A stretch of DNA of 64,000 nt from Malachius bipustulatus. Its lineage: Eukaryota > Arthropoda > Insecta > Coleoptera > Melyridae. The DNA lies in NCBI GenBank assembly GCA_910589415.1, contig OU342633.1, positions 39,128,210-39,192,209 on the forward strand, in the 5' to 3' direction. Each line of letters opens with the position of its first letter. The first letter of the stretch is position 1. Both the position numbers and the translations under genes were made by a program. Below are positions 12,201 to 20,524 of this stretch, in pieces. The notes under the pieces were generated by a model that worked only from the letters and a program-made list of their open reading frames with translations, made no database searches and was not told where the DNA came from.

Positions 12201-15200
12201 CTCATCGATTTAATTTAATGATGAATAATAATTCAACTTAATTTAAACATTGTAAGAATTTTTTTTAAACTGGCCTTCGCAACGGTTAGTTACTTTGTAC
12301 CTATTACCCTTATTTTATTTTACTGTCCTTTGATGGAGACAAACGTAAATTATGTATATTATAACACCCTCTTTCTGAGTCTTAATAATCGATTTTTCAT
12401 AACTTGTGGCTGTGATTCCCCTAGCTGTGAACCTAATCATCTTTATTTTATAGTGTATTATAGTGGAGCCATTTCCAATTTTCATCATGTGGAGTTTTAG
12501 TTTAAGTCTGCCCTATTATTGGGATGTGTCCTCCCAATCCCTTATTAGTTATTTTTCGAATATGCTAATTAATTATTAATGGTTTCCCAGGATTTACATG
12601 AAATTTATCCGAATATGAGGGTACCAATTTTTTTTGGTTTTTGTTTATTTTTTATTGTTTTAATTGACTGTTTTTATATGTTTGTTACAGTCTCTCCGTA
12701 ACACGTGTTGCATATATAAATAATCTATCAAAGAAATTTTTTATTCCAAAATAACAATAACTTTGTTGTTAATAAAAGTAATAAATAAATTAAGCAATAA
12801 ACATAGAAATTCAGCCTTTTATTCAATTATTGGCTGTCACTATTTACTTACATCCTCTCACAAATTTAAATGTGGACTTCGTAATACTTATGCGTAAGTA
12901 AAATAATTAGAGATTATAACTTACAATAAATTGAAGATGAAACTCGGGCTTTGTCTCATAATCCAGGCATTCATGTTGAATCGATTCTTCACATTCAGCT
13001 ACAGTGATTGTACCAGTTCTATTATTGACGACAAAGCTTTCAGCTCCATTCCCCGAGAGCCTGTAAATTCGAATGCAATTAAATTATTTCAAGTGCTAAA
13101 AAGATGGCTGAAGCATTACCGACTTTTAAACCCTTCAACAAGTATTACAAAATGTCTACCTATATATGTCCTGAATTTAGTTATACATATATAGAAACTA
13201 AAAAAAATTACGCATGTACCTCGTTTCATAGGTAAGTATCATATTGAATTTTTCCAAATGTTCCAAATGTGTTCAAATCTATCTCCAGGAAGAAGTTTTT
13301 TTCAATTAAGAGAAGAGGTGAATAATATGTTGAATGTGACAAAACTTTTTAGTGTAAAGTGAAATAAATTTTTTTTTTCAAGGAGTATTGTATTGTTTTA
13401 ATTGGGGATGTATCTCCACTGACCTAGAAGAAGACAGCGGGGTCTTTTTTGTTGTACTGCAAGGCACTCGACCAGGAGATGCACTGAGGTTTCGTCCCCT
13501 TCCATGCAGAAGCTATAGATTTGGTCATTTTGTAGACCAATCTTGCTAGAGTCCAAGTCTGCAATGCCATTTGAGAAAACCTGTTAGTATTGTCAAACTG
13601 TTTTTGTTGAGTTTGATGCAGGTTTCGATCTTTGTTGGTTGTAGTTCCCAGAGAGACTTAATCCTGGGAGGTTTTTTCAGAAGTTTCCTCTTTGTTTCCT
13701 TTTCTTTCTTTCTTTTGTCTTTGAGAAAATTCTCTCTAAATTCTCTCTCGTATTCCGCAATAAGGTTCCGGCCCTGAGCGGCGTTCTTGCTCCTTGCCTA
13801 GCTAGGTTGTCAGCTTCTTCATTCCCACACCATTTTTGAACTGATCATGTATGAATTGACTGCTTTAATGACAGCTTGGCTATCCATTAAGATAGCGATT
13901 TCTTGTTTTTTATAATAAACCCTGTCTATATTAAATTGAGCGCATCTTTCGATAACGTGAATGTCCGTTTGAAATATGTTGGTGTACTTTCCCATAGGCT
14001 CAAATTTTGGCCAAGGTCCAAACCATCTGTTCCTTCGATGGTTTTTGATTAGTCTGCGTACCATTTTATGGCACGCTGTTTGAGATTGTACTTGTTGGAG
14101 TCATTTGTCCATTCTTTTATGTTACTGAACTGTGTTACAAAATTCTTCTCAAAGTTGTATTTCCTAGTGGTTCAAAGTGTTTCTCATTAGGTAGGTAGTG
14201 TCGTTCCCCTCTCTCAATGGATAATTCTGTTGCTCTAGCCATTATATGATAAGCTCTTTTTGCAACAATCAGAACCACTAGTAGGTGTAGTGCATGGTGC
14301 CAGGTTTAAAATTACCTCTGTTGTCGCTGTGGGGCATGTTCTCATAGCTCCTGTTATGCATACACATGCAAGTCTCTGTATTTATGCAAGGGTATTCACC
14401 TTGAAGTCTTCTTCATAGTACGGTCAGCCCAAGCCACAGCTCCGTGTTTTGTTTTCAGTCAAAGATTTCTTTTCCAGGTAGGTAAATGCTATGACAGTGG
14501 TCTTTGCTGGCTTAATGTTCAGACTGACAAGTACATCTTCTTACGATTTTTAGTTCTCTTATTCTGGCTTTTATGACTATGTCATCAGCATAGCCTTGGC
14601 AATCGATGTCATGGCTCGATAGAAGAGCTTAATCTACCACTAGGCTCCACATCAGAGGTAATAGTCCTCCTCCTTGTGGGCAACCTTTAATTGTGCTGAT
14701 CTGGATGACGTTTTGTCCCATTTTTGTTTCAGCTGGTCTTGTTCTTAATATTTCACATATCCATTTGGACATTGTGTTGTTTGTTCCTCTTTTAAATAGG
14801 GAGCTTTTGACCAGGTAGTATTCAGTTTAATTCATGTTAAGTCATGTTAAGCAAACATCAGTTAGTTTCCATTGATGTTGGGAACGTTAAAGATTCTCAC
14901 CACTGACAAAACAAGATAACTCTAATTAGAAAAAATTTCTACAAGATTGAGGTGAAGAATTCTCCTAAGTGATATCTAAGAATCCCCCCAAGTTATTATA
15001 GATTGTGAAGACTGACATGCTTTTATTGGACATCAATTTTTCCATGTTATGACTAAACATGAACAAGTTTGACAAACAAGTGTTCATCTGCTCATCAGTC
15101 CAAAAAAAATTATGTCATTTACTGGTTTCGGACATCCAGTTATCTTCCACATTTAAAAAAATGTTTCAGATTCAATTTTTGTAGTCTGGAAACTCATCTT

Positions 15201-18200
15201 GCAAGCATGAAATAATGCCCTCTTACCTTCCTTCCAGGGAAGAAAAGTTGGAGAGTTTGCTTGTATTTTTCCAGTACAATATCTGTATATACGCGACTAT
15301 AACAATCACACAATATAAAATGGTGGTATGTTACTCCAGGAACAAGGAAAGTAATGACTGCCATTACTCAAGGGGATAAAATTTGCAGACATGTACCAAA
15401 GAAGAGTCTTCAAATGACAAATGAGTAATGGTTATTACTGTAAGTATAACATTGTGTAGAACTAATAGATGAGGTTACACTATACATACACACACTATAT
15501 TATAGATACATAGATATAAAGAGATAAAACAGATATATCCTAACAGAAAAACGATAACTATTAAAGGATTCATATTGTGTAACACTTGTTTTTTTAAAAC
15601 AACCAATAAATAATAATTATAAAGTCCTTTACCTGTATATTATGCCATTTTCTCCAAATGTTCCACTATCTCTATCTTCCGCTACAATGGTAGTGACCAA
15701 AGTCCTGGGTATAGCAATTTCTGATATTGTTGCAGAGTACGAATCATGTTCGAAAGTAGGAGCGTTATCGTTTATATCTGTCACCGAAACTGTTATAGTG
15801 GCCATCGATGAATACTTTTCTTTAGTGTACAACTCTTCCGCGATTACTGTCAAAATGAATTTTCTCTCGTTCAAGTCTTCATAATCCAGAGAATTATTAC
15901 TAGCGACTCTTACTGTAACTTGTTGAGAACCGAAAGCTTTTTCAGGCTCTATAATAAAAGCGCTTGAAATATCAATAAGTCTTAGAGAGAATGCGGAATT
16001 GTTTCCCTAAAAAAATAAATATTTTCATAACCAATAAGTTATCGATGTAATCTATAAAAACTTACTTCATCCGGATCTGAGATTATCATATCTAAATCCG
16101 GCAAAGCGGTACCTTCGGGAATATTCTCAGGAATTTCAACGAAATATTCCTTTTTATTGAATTTCGGTTTCTCATCATTGACGTCTTTGACCAGTATGAC
16201 AGCTTCCGTCGTTGCAACTGTCAATGGGTCATTGATTTTGACACCGTCGACCAATTCGTTCGCCTAGAGACTTTGATGTTGAAAATATTCTGAATTTTAG
16301 TGATAATACTTACAGTAATTGTTAATTTTATGGTATTATCTGGATTATCTATGGCTTCTCGATCCAGAGGTTTGGCTATTCGTAATTCTCCCGTAACCGC
16401 ATCCAGCAGGAAATAATTCATGGGATCTGAAATTAAAAAAATATTAAATACCTTCCATATGATAGACTCGTAAGAAAGTCAAATTCTTACTATTGACAAG
16501 TTGATAGGCGATTTTCCTTGGCACTCCTCTGTCACCATCTTCAGCGTAAACGGTCAATATGAGTGTATTAATTGGAGCATCTTCCGATATTTCCGCATTG
16601 AAATTTCCAATAAAAATTGGTGGAGTATCTTGGATATCACCCACATTCACTGTTACGTTTGTAGTGGTTGTCAAATCTCCATCCTTAAGAAAAGTAACAA
16701 TAATACTTCAATTATTTAATTAGAAAAAGATTTCGGTGGGTATATTTATTTTATTATACGAAGATATCAGATAAGAGAGACTTTTTATTGAGGAGCAACC
16801 GCATATCACTGTACGTTGATCACAATGTAAATTGATTATCCTTTCTCCTCCTGTGAATAAGGGAAATGACAAAATTTCAGCGTCCAAAGAACTTATACTG
16901 GAGGTGCTAGACCTAGTTCTTTGACCAAGTCATTGAAATAAAAATAAATTTGCTACTTAATCTTAAAACAAAGAACATGTGCCTAGAAATAATTCAATCT
17001 AGGTAGATAGGGGTGTCCCAAAAAGGGTGTAAAATATAAATTTTCAATAAAACACACGTCTCCTCAAATTTTCTAATTATTATTCTCTTCACAGGTGGAT
17101 GCACTTGGATCATTCTGTTCACCAAAAATTGAACACAATTTGCCAATCGTGGCACTCAAACTTATAAAAACGTGATCAATTTTATATAGTAACGGATTAT
17201 CTACTATTGAACTGGGTTTGACTGACATAGCAGAACAAAAAAAGGTCTAATTTGATTTTTTAATCTTATTGCGACATCTTTACATATTTAGACCAAGCAA
17301 ATACTTAGAGGTTTTTGCTTTTTCTTGACAAAAAAGTAATGGAATAGCCCCCAAATCCTAACTGCACAGTTTTCTACTGGAGTTTATATTTTTTTCGTTA
17401 TTGACCATTTAGTGCAAAAAATCGTTTTTTTTTTCTTATATTAAAAAAAAAACACTGACGATGCAATGTAAATGGTCCCAATGGACGAATTGTAGACAAA
17501 AGATGAGAGCTGAAACAACCCGATCGGTTCATTATCAAGGGAGAGAAAAGTAGAAAGTGCTCAGCTATAAAACGTCAATCTTCATTTTCCATTTAAATGA
17601 TGAAAAATAGGTAAAAATTGGGCGCAAAAATGAGCGAAAACGGCCGAGAGTACGTCATTGGTTATAGGGGTAGAAATGCAAGTATTATGCTTTCCTCTCA
17701 ACTGCTGTTCTACCCCCACTCTCGGGCGCTCAGCCGAAAACGAAGATTGACGTTTTATAGCTGAACACTTCTACTTTTCAAATCCATTTGATAAGTTCGA
17801 ATTGGACGACCTCCAGAGCATCCAGCTTCGCTGTAAAATATGGTGTGAAGAACTTCTGATTGCAATTACGCGACAGAGCCTGGGTTTTGCACACAGGAAG
17901 TGCCTATCAAAATCGATTATCTCGCAAAAGCATGCACCATAACTCAAAAAATGGCGAAGTTACGAATTTTTGAAAAAACCCAATTTTTTTTCAACCATTG
18001 GAACCATTTTCATTGCTTCAATAATTTTTCTTTTATCAGCAAATAACAAAAAATGCGATTTTTTGCACTAAAGTGTATAAAAAAAGATAAACACGAGTAG
18101 AATGCAGCTAGGATTTGGGGGCTTTTCCACGTGTGATGGTACCGGCGGTATTTCGTTACCGTTTTTGTTAGAATCTGGTGATTTTAGAGCTCTGTTGCTT

Positions 18201-19101
18201 GGTCTAATAATTACATATGACAGGATCTTATATGAGAAAAAACACATAAGTTGTACATAATAATGATAGTGATAATAATAAAGTTCCCTATCATTTTACT
18301 AGTCTTTGGTATACCAAATAAACCACATTTTGTTTTTTGGAAAATAGATTATGTTTACTAACCGAAGCCTTGAGAATAAACTCATATCTGTTCTTGGCAG
18401 CATAATTAAGTTTTCTGTTTAAGCTAAGGGATCCTTGAAAGGTACTCTGAGTAGAAATTACAGGGATTATGGTGAATATATCACAGGCATCTTGATACTC
18501 AGCTAAATTGATGCATTCCACCTCGATATTTTGGCCGGTAGAATCACGATCCATTACACTAATATTCGAAAATACTGTACTCGATACAGCGGCATCTTCA
18601 AAAACTAAAATCTCATAAGGAGCCTGGAACAAAAATGAAAGTTTAAAATTATAGTTATTACTTTTTTTTCATTCGAGTATTCACTTACATTTTGAAATTG
18701 TGGAGCGTTATCGTTCTCATCTAAAATGATAACAGCTACTGGCACTTTAACTACATTATTTCTATCTCCACCTGTTACTTCATCCTCTATACTAACAATC
18801 ACATTTAAAGTATCATTAACCTGAAAAAAAATTAGAGGGAAATTATAATAATAATTTTTCTGAAGCAGAATTGAATTACTTAATCAACTTACCTCGTAAT
18901 CGAGTGGCTTGACTACAGTAACTTCCCCCGTATCTGGATCAACTCTCAACACGTCGGTACCTTCCAGACCGAAATGCACAGGACTGTTTTCTGGATCGCT
19001 ACCCGCCAGACTGTAGATGACGGTGCCCACTTTGGTTTTTTCCGATATCGCCAGATTGTTCATGTCCATTTCGAACACTGGTGGTAAGTTGCACAGGCAT
19101 T
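50..19101 (-). CDS. Cad87A: Cadherin-87A-like gene, 14 exons, partial at both ends
   Basis: This is a calcium-dependent adhesion protein of the cell surface; the part in the window is all extracellular. Exons, 5' to 3' on the minus strand: 19101-18893, 18820-18689, 18623-18363, 16683-16491, 16426-16314, 16263-16066, 16006-15633, 13060-12925, 11752-11432, 11378-11255, 11152-10863, 10745-10457, 1158-325, 270-50. All joins keep frame and use GT/AG, giving about 1,230 residues. Seen: eleven cadherin repeats plus the start of a twelfth, with recurring calcium motifs (DENDNAPQF, DVNDEKPKF, DINDNAPTF, DVNDSPPIF), PEN/EDAP starts and LDYE/LDRE motifs. The N-terminal NLPPVFEMDMNNLA, the CLDYE...ATDDN stretch and the repeat order match my memory of insect Cad87A (about 1,975 aa in Drosophila). 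The signal-peptide exon, membrane segment and cytoplasmic tail lie outside. Introns carry a LINE relic, a MITE and a giant ribozyme-repeat insertion. Another large insect cadherin is possible but less likely. Confidence 0.88.
325..1158 (-). CDS. Cad87A: Cad87A exon: end of repeat 8, repeats 9 and 10, start of repeat 11
   Basis: The longest exon, 834 nt. It begins LLVITINDVNDSPPIF, then repeat 9 (LKEEQPVGTIVATYKAIDED to VVNLNDNSPIF), repeat 10 (SIDENAPNGTLIIGVFAKDL to INDINDNAPVF) and the start of repeat 11 to SIVEGNDN. Donor GTAAAT at 324. Confidence 0.9.
1369..1381. repeat. Left target-site duplication of the ribozyme array
   Basis: AATAAATGTAATA, identical to 9634-9646 on the far side of the array. 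The last few bases could be shared with the A/T-rich unit end, so the true length may be 9 to 13 bp. Confidence 0.8.
1570..1654 (-). ncRNA. Hammerhead ribozyme, left-arm copy 4 (sense to Cad87A)
   Basis: Outermost left copy; predicted cut on the 3' side of 1596. The T at 1494 lies outside the ribozyme. Confidence 0.92.
1884..1968 (-). ncRNA. Hammerhead ribozyme, left-arm copy 3 (sense to Cad87A)
   Basis: Predicted cut on the 3' side of 1910. Confidence 0.92.
2198..2282 (-). ncRNA. Hammerhead ribozyme, left-arm copy 2 (sense to Cad87A)
   Basis: Predicted cut on the 3' side of 2224. Confidence 0.92.
2512..2596 (-). ncRNA. Hammerhead ribozyme, left-arm copy 1 (sense to Cad87A)
   Basis: Minus-strand copy nearest the inversion junction; predicted cut on the 3' side of 2538. 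It lies in the Cad87A pre-mRNA in active orientation. Confidence 0.92.
2614..2618. other. Inversion junction of the array
   Basis: Five bases (GTTGT) fit neither flanking unit. Left of them a minus unit starts at TAAGTGACTAAG; right of them a plus unit starts at GCACTGCACTCAG. Both arms therefore begin at different, non-terminal places in the unit, as a joining of two cDNA ends would give. Confidence 0.75.
2751..2835 (+). ncRNA. Type I hammerhead ribozyme, right-arm copy 1 (reference description)
   Basis: All conserved parts are present in order. Outer stem I: GCUGUGUGUUAG (2751-2762) pairs with CUGACUCACAGC (2824-2835) in 11 of 12 positions. An 8x8 internal loop follows (2763-2770 and 2816-2823). 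Inner stem I is AUUGUA/UACAAU. The core box is CUGAAGA (2777-2783). Stem II is GUCC/GGAC with loop CAAUUA (2784-2797). GAAA is at 2798-2801. Stem III is minimal and self-complementary (ACACGUGU, 2801-2808). The cleavage triplet is GUC, so the cut falls after 2809. Position 7 is A rather than the commoner U, which the family tolerates. The weak stem III suggests cleavage as a dimer in tandem RNAs. Confidence 0.93.
3065..3149 (+). ncRNA. Hammerhead ribozyme, right-arm copy 2
   Basis: Predicted cut after 3123. Confidence 0.92.
3379..3463 (+). ncRNA. Hammerhead ribozyme, right-arm copy 3
   Basis: Predicted cut after 3437. Confidence 0.92.
3693..3777 (+). ncRNA. Hammerhead ribozyme, right-arm copy 4
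   Basis: Predicted cut after 3751. Confidence 0.92.
4007..4091 (+). ncRNA. Hammerhead ribozyme, right-arm copy 5
   Basis: Predicted cut after 4065. Confidence 0.92.
4321..4405 (+). ncRNA. Hammerhead ribozyme, right-arm copy 6
   Basis: Predicted cut after 4379. Confidence 0.92.
4635..4719 (+). ncRNA. Hammerhead ribozyme, right-arm copy 7
   Basis: Predicted cut after 4693. Confidence 0.92.
4949..5033 (+). ncRNA. Hammerhead ribozyme, right-arm copy 8
   Basis: Predicted cut after 5007. Confidence 0.92.
5263..5347 (+). ncRNA. Hammerhead ribozyme, right-arm copy 9
   Basis: Predicted cut after 5321. Confidence 0.92.
5577..5661 (+). ncRNA. Hammerhead ribozyme, right-arm copy 10
   Basis: Predicted cut after 5635. 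Confidence 0.92.
5891..5975 (+). ncRNA. Hammerhead ribozyme, right-arm copy 11
   Basis: Predicted cut after 5949. Confidence 0.92.
6205..6289 (+). ncRNA. Hammerhead ribozyme, right-arm copy 12
   Basis: Predicted cut after 6263. Confidence 0.92.
6519..6603 (+). ncRNA. Hammerhead ribozyme, right-arm copy 13
   Basis: Predicted cut after 6577. Confidence 0.92.
6833..6917 (+). ncRNA. Hammerhead ribozyme, right-arm copy 14
   Basis: Predicted cut after 6891. Confidence 0.92.
7147..7231 (+). ncRNA. Hammerhead ribozyme, right-arm copy 15
   Basis: Predicted cut after 7205. Confidence 0.92.
7461..7545 (+). ncRNA. Hammerhead ribozyme, right-arm copy 16
   Basis: Predicted cut after 7519. Confidence 0.92.
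7775..7859 (+). ncRNA. Hammerhead ribozyme, right-arm copy 17
   Basis: Predicted cut after 7833. Confidence 0.92.
8074..9479. mobile_element. Non-autonomous DNA transposon with CCCACACA inverted ends, nested in the array
   Basis: It splits one 314-bp unit exactly. The left end reads CCCACACAGCAAAAT and the reversed right end CCCACACAACACCAAAT. Flanking AA on both sides is a possible 2-bp target duplication. Both subterminal regions are full of short palindromic runs such as GAGATATCTCAGA. The interior holds what looks like the start of a split gene on the minus strand. No transposase domain is visible, so it is probably an internally deleted copy. The superfamily is not assigned. Confidence 0.75.
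8520..9235 (-). pseudogene. Possible 5' remnant of the transposon's own gene (two exons, minus strand)
   Basis: A candidate leader exon (about 9235-8894) ends at a strong donor, CAG|GTAAGTGTG. Further 3', an open frame from the ATG at 8665 encodes MATDLEISEVATRTGSTG, then a basic stretch (KSKWTNRDRRKRSRN) and SFDV, and meets another possible donor (GTAAAC) near 8533. This looks like the N-terminus of a deleted transposase or of a captured host gene. I do not recognise the protein, and the exon assignment is inference. Confidence 0.35.
9480..9633 (+). repeat. Last, partial 314-bp unit of the right arm
   Basis: Continues the unit broken at 8073 by the nested transposon, carries the eighteenth plus-strand ribozyme, and stops at unit base 79. 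Confidence 0.9.
9496..9580 (+). ncRNA. Hammerhead ribozyme, right-arm copy 18
   Basis: Intact copy on the far side of the nested DNA transposon; predicted cut after 9554. Confidence 0.9.
9634..9646. repeat. Right target-site duplication of the ribozyme array
   Basis: AATAAATGTAATA directly after the broken-off last unit (unit base 79, ending CTTTTTGTT). Confidence 0.8.
9647..10456. other. Rest of the Cad87A intron right of the array
   Basis: 810 bp. I see no exon, RNA gene or element in it. Confidence 0.6.
10457..10745 (-). CDS. Cad87A: Cad87A exon: cadherin repeat 8
   Basis: Encodes IFEDAPVGTVVHTLVALDPD to TASTIQQGKG. It ends in phase 1 at GTGAG. The intron that follows holds the ribozyme-repeat insertion. 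Confidence 0.88.
10863..11152 (-). CDS. Cad87A: Cad87A exon: cadherin repeat 7
   Basis: Encodes SSIVQLQATDMDIGNNSLLS, LDFDKRNTYNIEVVAVDHGE and the linker VVNVNDKLPYF, ending PTTQNTE before GTAAG. Confidence 0.88.
11255..11378 (-). CDS. Cad87A: Cad87A exon: end of repeat 6, start of repeat 7
   Basis: Encodes ASDNKYTSTASVNITIKDVN, then NNVPAF and the repeat-7 start VVSVPEDIDI. It ends in phase 1 at GTAAG. Confidence 0.87.
11432..11752 (-). CDS. Cad87A: Cad87A exon: repeat 5/6
   Basis: 107 codons from ATDDNDKGQTTMV through the linker LTDNNDNPPVF, then most of repeat 6 (VSVNEGAVRFEP, IIAGNDKGLFTID) to VLTVM. Acceptor TTCCAG, donor GTGAG. Confidence 0.88.
11753..12924. other. Cad87A intron with short GTAATTCAGA-type repeats
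   Basis: Contains a run of about 17 T (from 11880) and, at 11935-12110, several direct and inverted copies of a GTAATTCAGA-like word. No coding content was seen. Confidence 0.5.
12925..13060 (-). CDS. Cad87A: Cad87A exon: middle of cadherin repeat 5
   Basis: A short exon with no long open frame of its own. The acceptor TTTACAG is followed by one base that completes the split codon left at 15633. It then encodes LSGNGAESFVVNNRTGTITV, AECEESIQHE and CLDYETKPEFHLQFI before a GTAAG donor. The frame then enters ATDDNDKGQ in the next exon. Phases match on both sides, and the CLDYE motif is what Cad87A has at this point. The stretch between AEC and CLDYE is only a few residues here; as I recall it, the fly protein has a long acidic insert there. 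Confidence 0.85.
13378..14825 (-). mobile_element. Decayed non-LTR retrotransposon (RT plus RNase H), minus strand
   Basis: Lies in the Cad87A intron between 13060 and 15633, in the same sense as the gene. Conceptual pieces with stops and frame breaks: an RT segment with KGCPQGGGLLPLMW and GYADDIVI (about 14580-14700), then an RNase H segment with FQTDIHVIERCA and ILMDSQAVIKAVN (14064-13819), then a cysteine-rich tail, FCMEGDETSVHLLVECLA (about 13540-13430). The 3' side ends in an A-rich run on the minus strand near 13370. RT followed by RNase H suggests the R1/Loa/I group. It is truncated at the 5' end and dead. Confidence 0.8.
14826..15632. other. Rest of the Cad87A intron upstream of the LINE relic
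   Basis: No exon or recognisable element seen. Confidence 0.5.
15633..16006 (-). CDS. Cad87A: Cad87A exon: repeat 4 and start of repeat 5
   Basis: Begins GNNSAFSLRLIDISSAF, runs through SLDYEDLNERKFILTV and the linker VTDINDNAPTF, and ends EDRDSGTFGENGIIY plus two bases of the next codon. The donor is GTAAAG, so a phase-matched exon must follow; it is at 13060. Confidence 0.87.
16066..16263 (-). CDS. Cad87A: Cad87A exon: end of repeat 3, start of repeat 4
   Basis: 66 codons beginning ANELVDGVKINDPL. It includes the linker VKDVNDEKPKF and the repeat-4 opening VEIPENIPEGTALP, and ends ISDPDE before a GTAAG donor. Confidence 0.88.
16314..16426 (-). CDS. Cad87A: Cad87A exon: middle of cadherin repeat 3
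   Basis: Encodes PMNYFLLDAVTGELRIAKPL, then DREAIDNPDN and TIKLTIT. The acceptor TTTCAG joins phase 1 to the previous exon; it ends in phase 0 at GTAAGT. Confidence 0.88.
16491..16683 (-). CDS. Cad87A: Cad87A exon: repeat 2/3 boundary
   Basis: Encodes DGDLTTTTNVTVNVGD, the linker IQDTPPIF, then the start of repeat 3 (AEISEDAPINTLILTV) to YQLVN. It ends in phase 1 at a GTAAG donor. Confidence 0.88.
17288..18207. mobile_element. Foldback element (about 0.9 kb) in a Cad87A intron
   Basis: The outer arms share TAGACCAAGCAA (17289-17300, inverted at 18195-18206) and AGCCCCCAAATCCTA (about 17347, inverted near 18110). An inner pair, GCTCAGCTATAAAACGTCAA (about 17560) and its complement (about 17747), surrounds 17580-17745. 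No protein is encoded. It is either one foldback or a MITE nested in a second one. Confidence 0.65.
18363..18623 (-). CDS. Cad87A: Cad87A exon: body of cadherin repeat 2
   Basis: 87 codons from APYEILVFEDAAV to YEFILKAS. Two cysteines (VECINL, DACDIF) sit in the middle of the repeat. Acceptor TTCCAG, donor GTTAGT at 18362. The frame continues in the next exon as DGDLTTTT. Confidence 0.88.
18689..18820 (-). CDS. Cad87A: Cad87A exon: end of cadherin repeat 1
   Basis: 44 codons, phase 0 at both ends. It encodes VNDTLNVIVSIEDEV through the calcium motif LDENDNAPQFQN. Donor GTAAGT at 18688. Confidence 0.88.
18893..19101 (-). CDS. Cad87A: Cad87A exon: start of cadherin repeat 1
   Basis: The first recognisable exon. 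The acceptor TTACAG ends at 19102 and the donor GTAAG begins at 18892. Two leading bases complete a codon from an unseen upstream exon. It opens CLCNLPPVFEMDMNNLA, as expected just after a signal peptide, and ends VVKPLDYE. No convincing signal-peptide exon was found just upstream. Confidence 0.88.
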
Positions 19102-19762
19102 CTGTAATAAAAAGGGAGGTCCTATTAATGCATACAAGAAAAGCAGCACAATTTAGCTAAAACTAATTAATCTTCCAAAAAAATTAGTCTAATTAATTCT
19201 CTAAACAAGCAATATAATTTTTTAGCAACAAGGAACTTCTATAAGTCATCCACACCACTCACAAGGGTCTTTAAGGATCTCACAAAAATATAAACCTCTT
19301 TGGTTTCAAATGCAATAATGCAAACGGGCCATTATCCGCCCACAATCATAAGAAAACGGACTCGTATCCTCACGAAATTTCACTTACACCCTTTCCACGT
19401 CTTTCAGAATTGAATACAGAACACCCCCACCCACACCCTTGGAAAGACCTTTGAAAAAAAATGAAAAAAGTTTCATTTAGTCTCGGTAATTCACGAAACT
19501 TCGAGCAGAATCTCTCCACGTCTCGCAGAGTCGCGACTACCCTAAAACTAGCAAAAGGTTTCCCAAAAGTAACAAATAAGCAACTCTCCAAAAGATTTTG
19601 TTTAAATATTACGACATAGCAGGCGGGTGTTTGACAACAAAAGAAAAAAAATTGCAACAAAAAAAATACAGGCAGGAGGATGTTATAAAATTTGAAAATA
19701 ATTATCTCATAGCGCGGCCTTACCGTTCAAGATAAAAAAAAAAAAAAATTGTATGGTTTGGG
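19102..19762. other. Sequence upstream of the first visible Cad87A exon
   Basis: I see no signal-peptide exon with the required phase-1 end here. Nothing else is recognisable. Confidence 0.45.
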
Positions 19763-20524
19763 AAGACCTATAACCTAAAATTAGTTTCAGCTATACAGGA
19801 TGGCCCAGTATATCGCTGTACGCCATAAAACTTTGTTATATTAAATAAGACACACGTATATCATTAAATTTTCAGATTGTCTGAGAAAATTGAGTAAGAG
19901 TCGTTTTCACAGTTGGAGTTTAAATTGTTGTATGTTATGAGTTATAAACTTATGAAAATCGCCGTTTTGTATTTTCGAAGCATCATACGTTGGAAACGAA
20001 TATCTGAACATATCGATTGATTATGAATAAAACACTTTTAGTAAAACTAGTGTTTTATTCATAATCAATAAATATGCAGAGATTCTACGAAGTAAGGGTT
20101 GAAAACATAAATTTTCTGAACATATCGGTTTACATGTCCCTATTTCAACTTTTTATGTACTCTCCTATGATGTAGATGAAATTTTCATACAGGGTGATGA
20201 AAAATCTGATAATTTTCATCACCCTGTATAAACATTTACTCCACACAATAGGATACCGTGTTAAAAGTTAACATAGGGACATGTTAGCCGTTTTCCGATA
20301 TCTTGAGTCGTTTTCAAATAAACTGCTTTTTGAAAATTGAAAATCGCGATTTTCATTTATTTATAACTCATAAATTGCTCATTACAAACTTTAAAAACCA
20401 TTCTTATTGAATTTTCTCAAATAATCTGAAAATGCAATAAAATAATATACAGGGTGTTGTATTTAAAATAACAAAGTTATGGGCCACTTGTAATATAGCC
20501 GAAAATAATTTTAGGTTATATGGT
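19763..20524. mobile_element. Foldback element, about 0.76 kb
   Basis: Left arm words (ATAACCTAAAATTA, CTTTGTTAT, ATTTTCAGATT) recur inverted in the right arm up to 20520. At its centre lies a near-perfect palindrome, TACAGGGTGATGAAAA with its complement (20193-20231). Non-coding. Confidence 0.6.

Noticed and set aside
12931..13194. Plus-strand open frame of 87 codons
   Set aside because: It is antisense to the Cad87A exon at 12925-13060, which has matching splice phases.
15642..15884. Plus-strand open frame of 80 codons
   Set aside because: It is the complement of cadherin coding sequence.
19370..19660. Minus-strand frame with a hydrophobic start as the missing Cad87A signal-peptide exon
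   Set aside because: The hydrophobic run is poly-F and cysteine-rich with no cleavage site, and no donor in the required phase was found.
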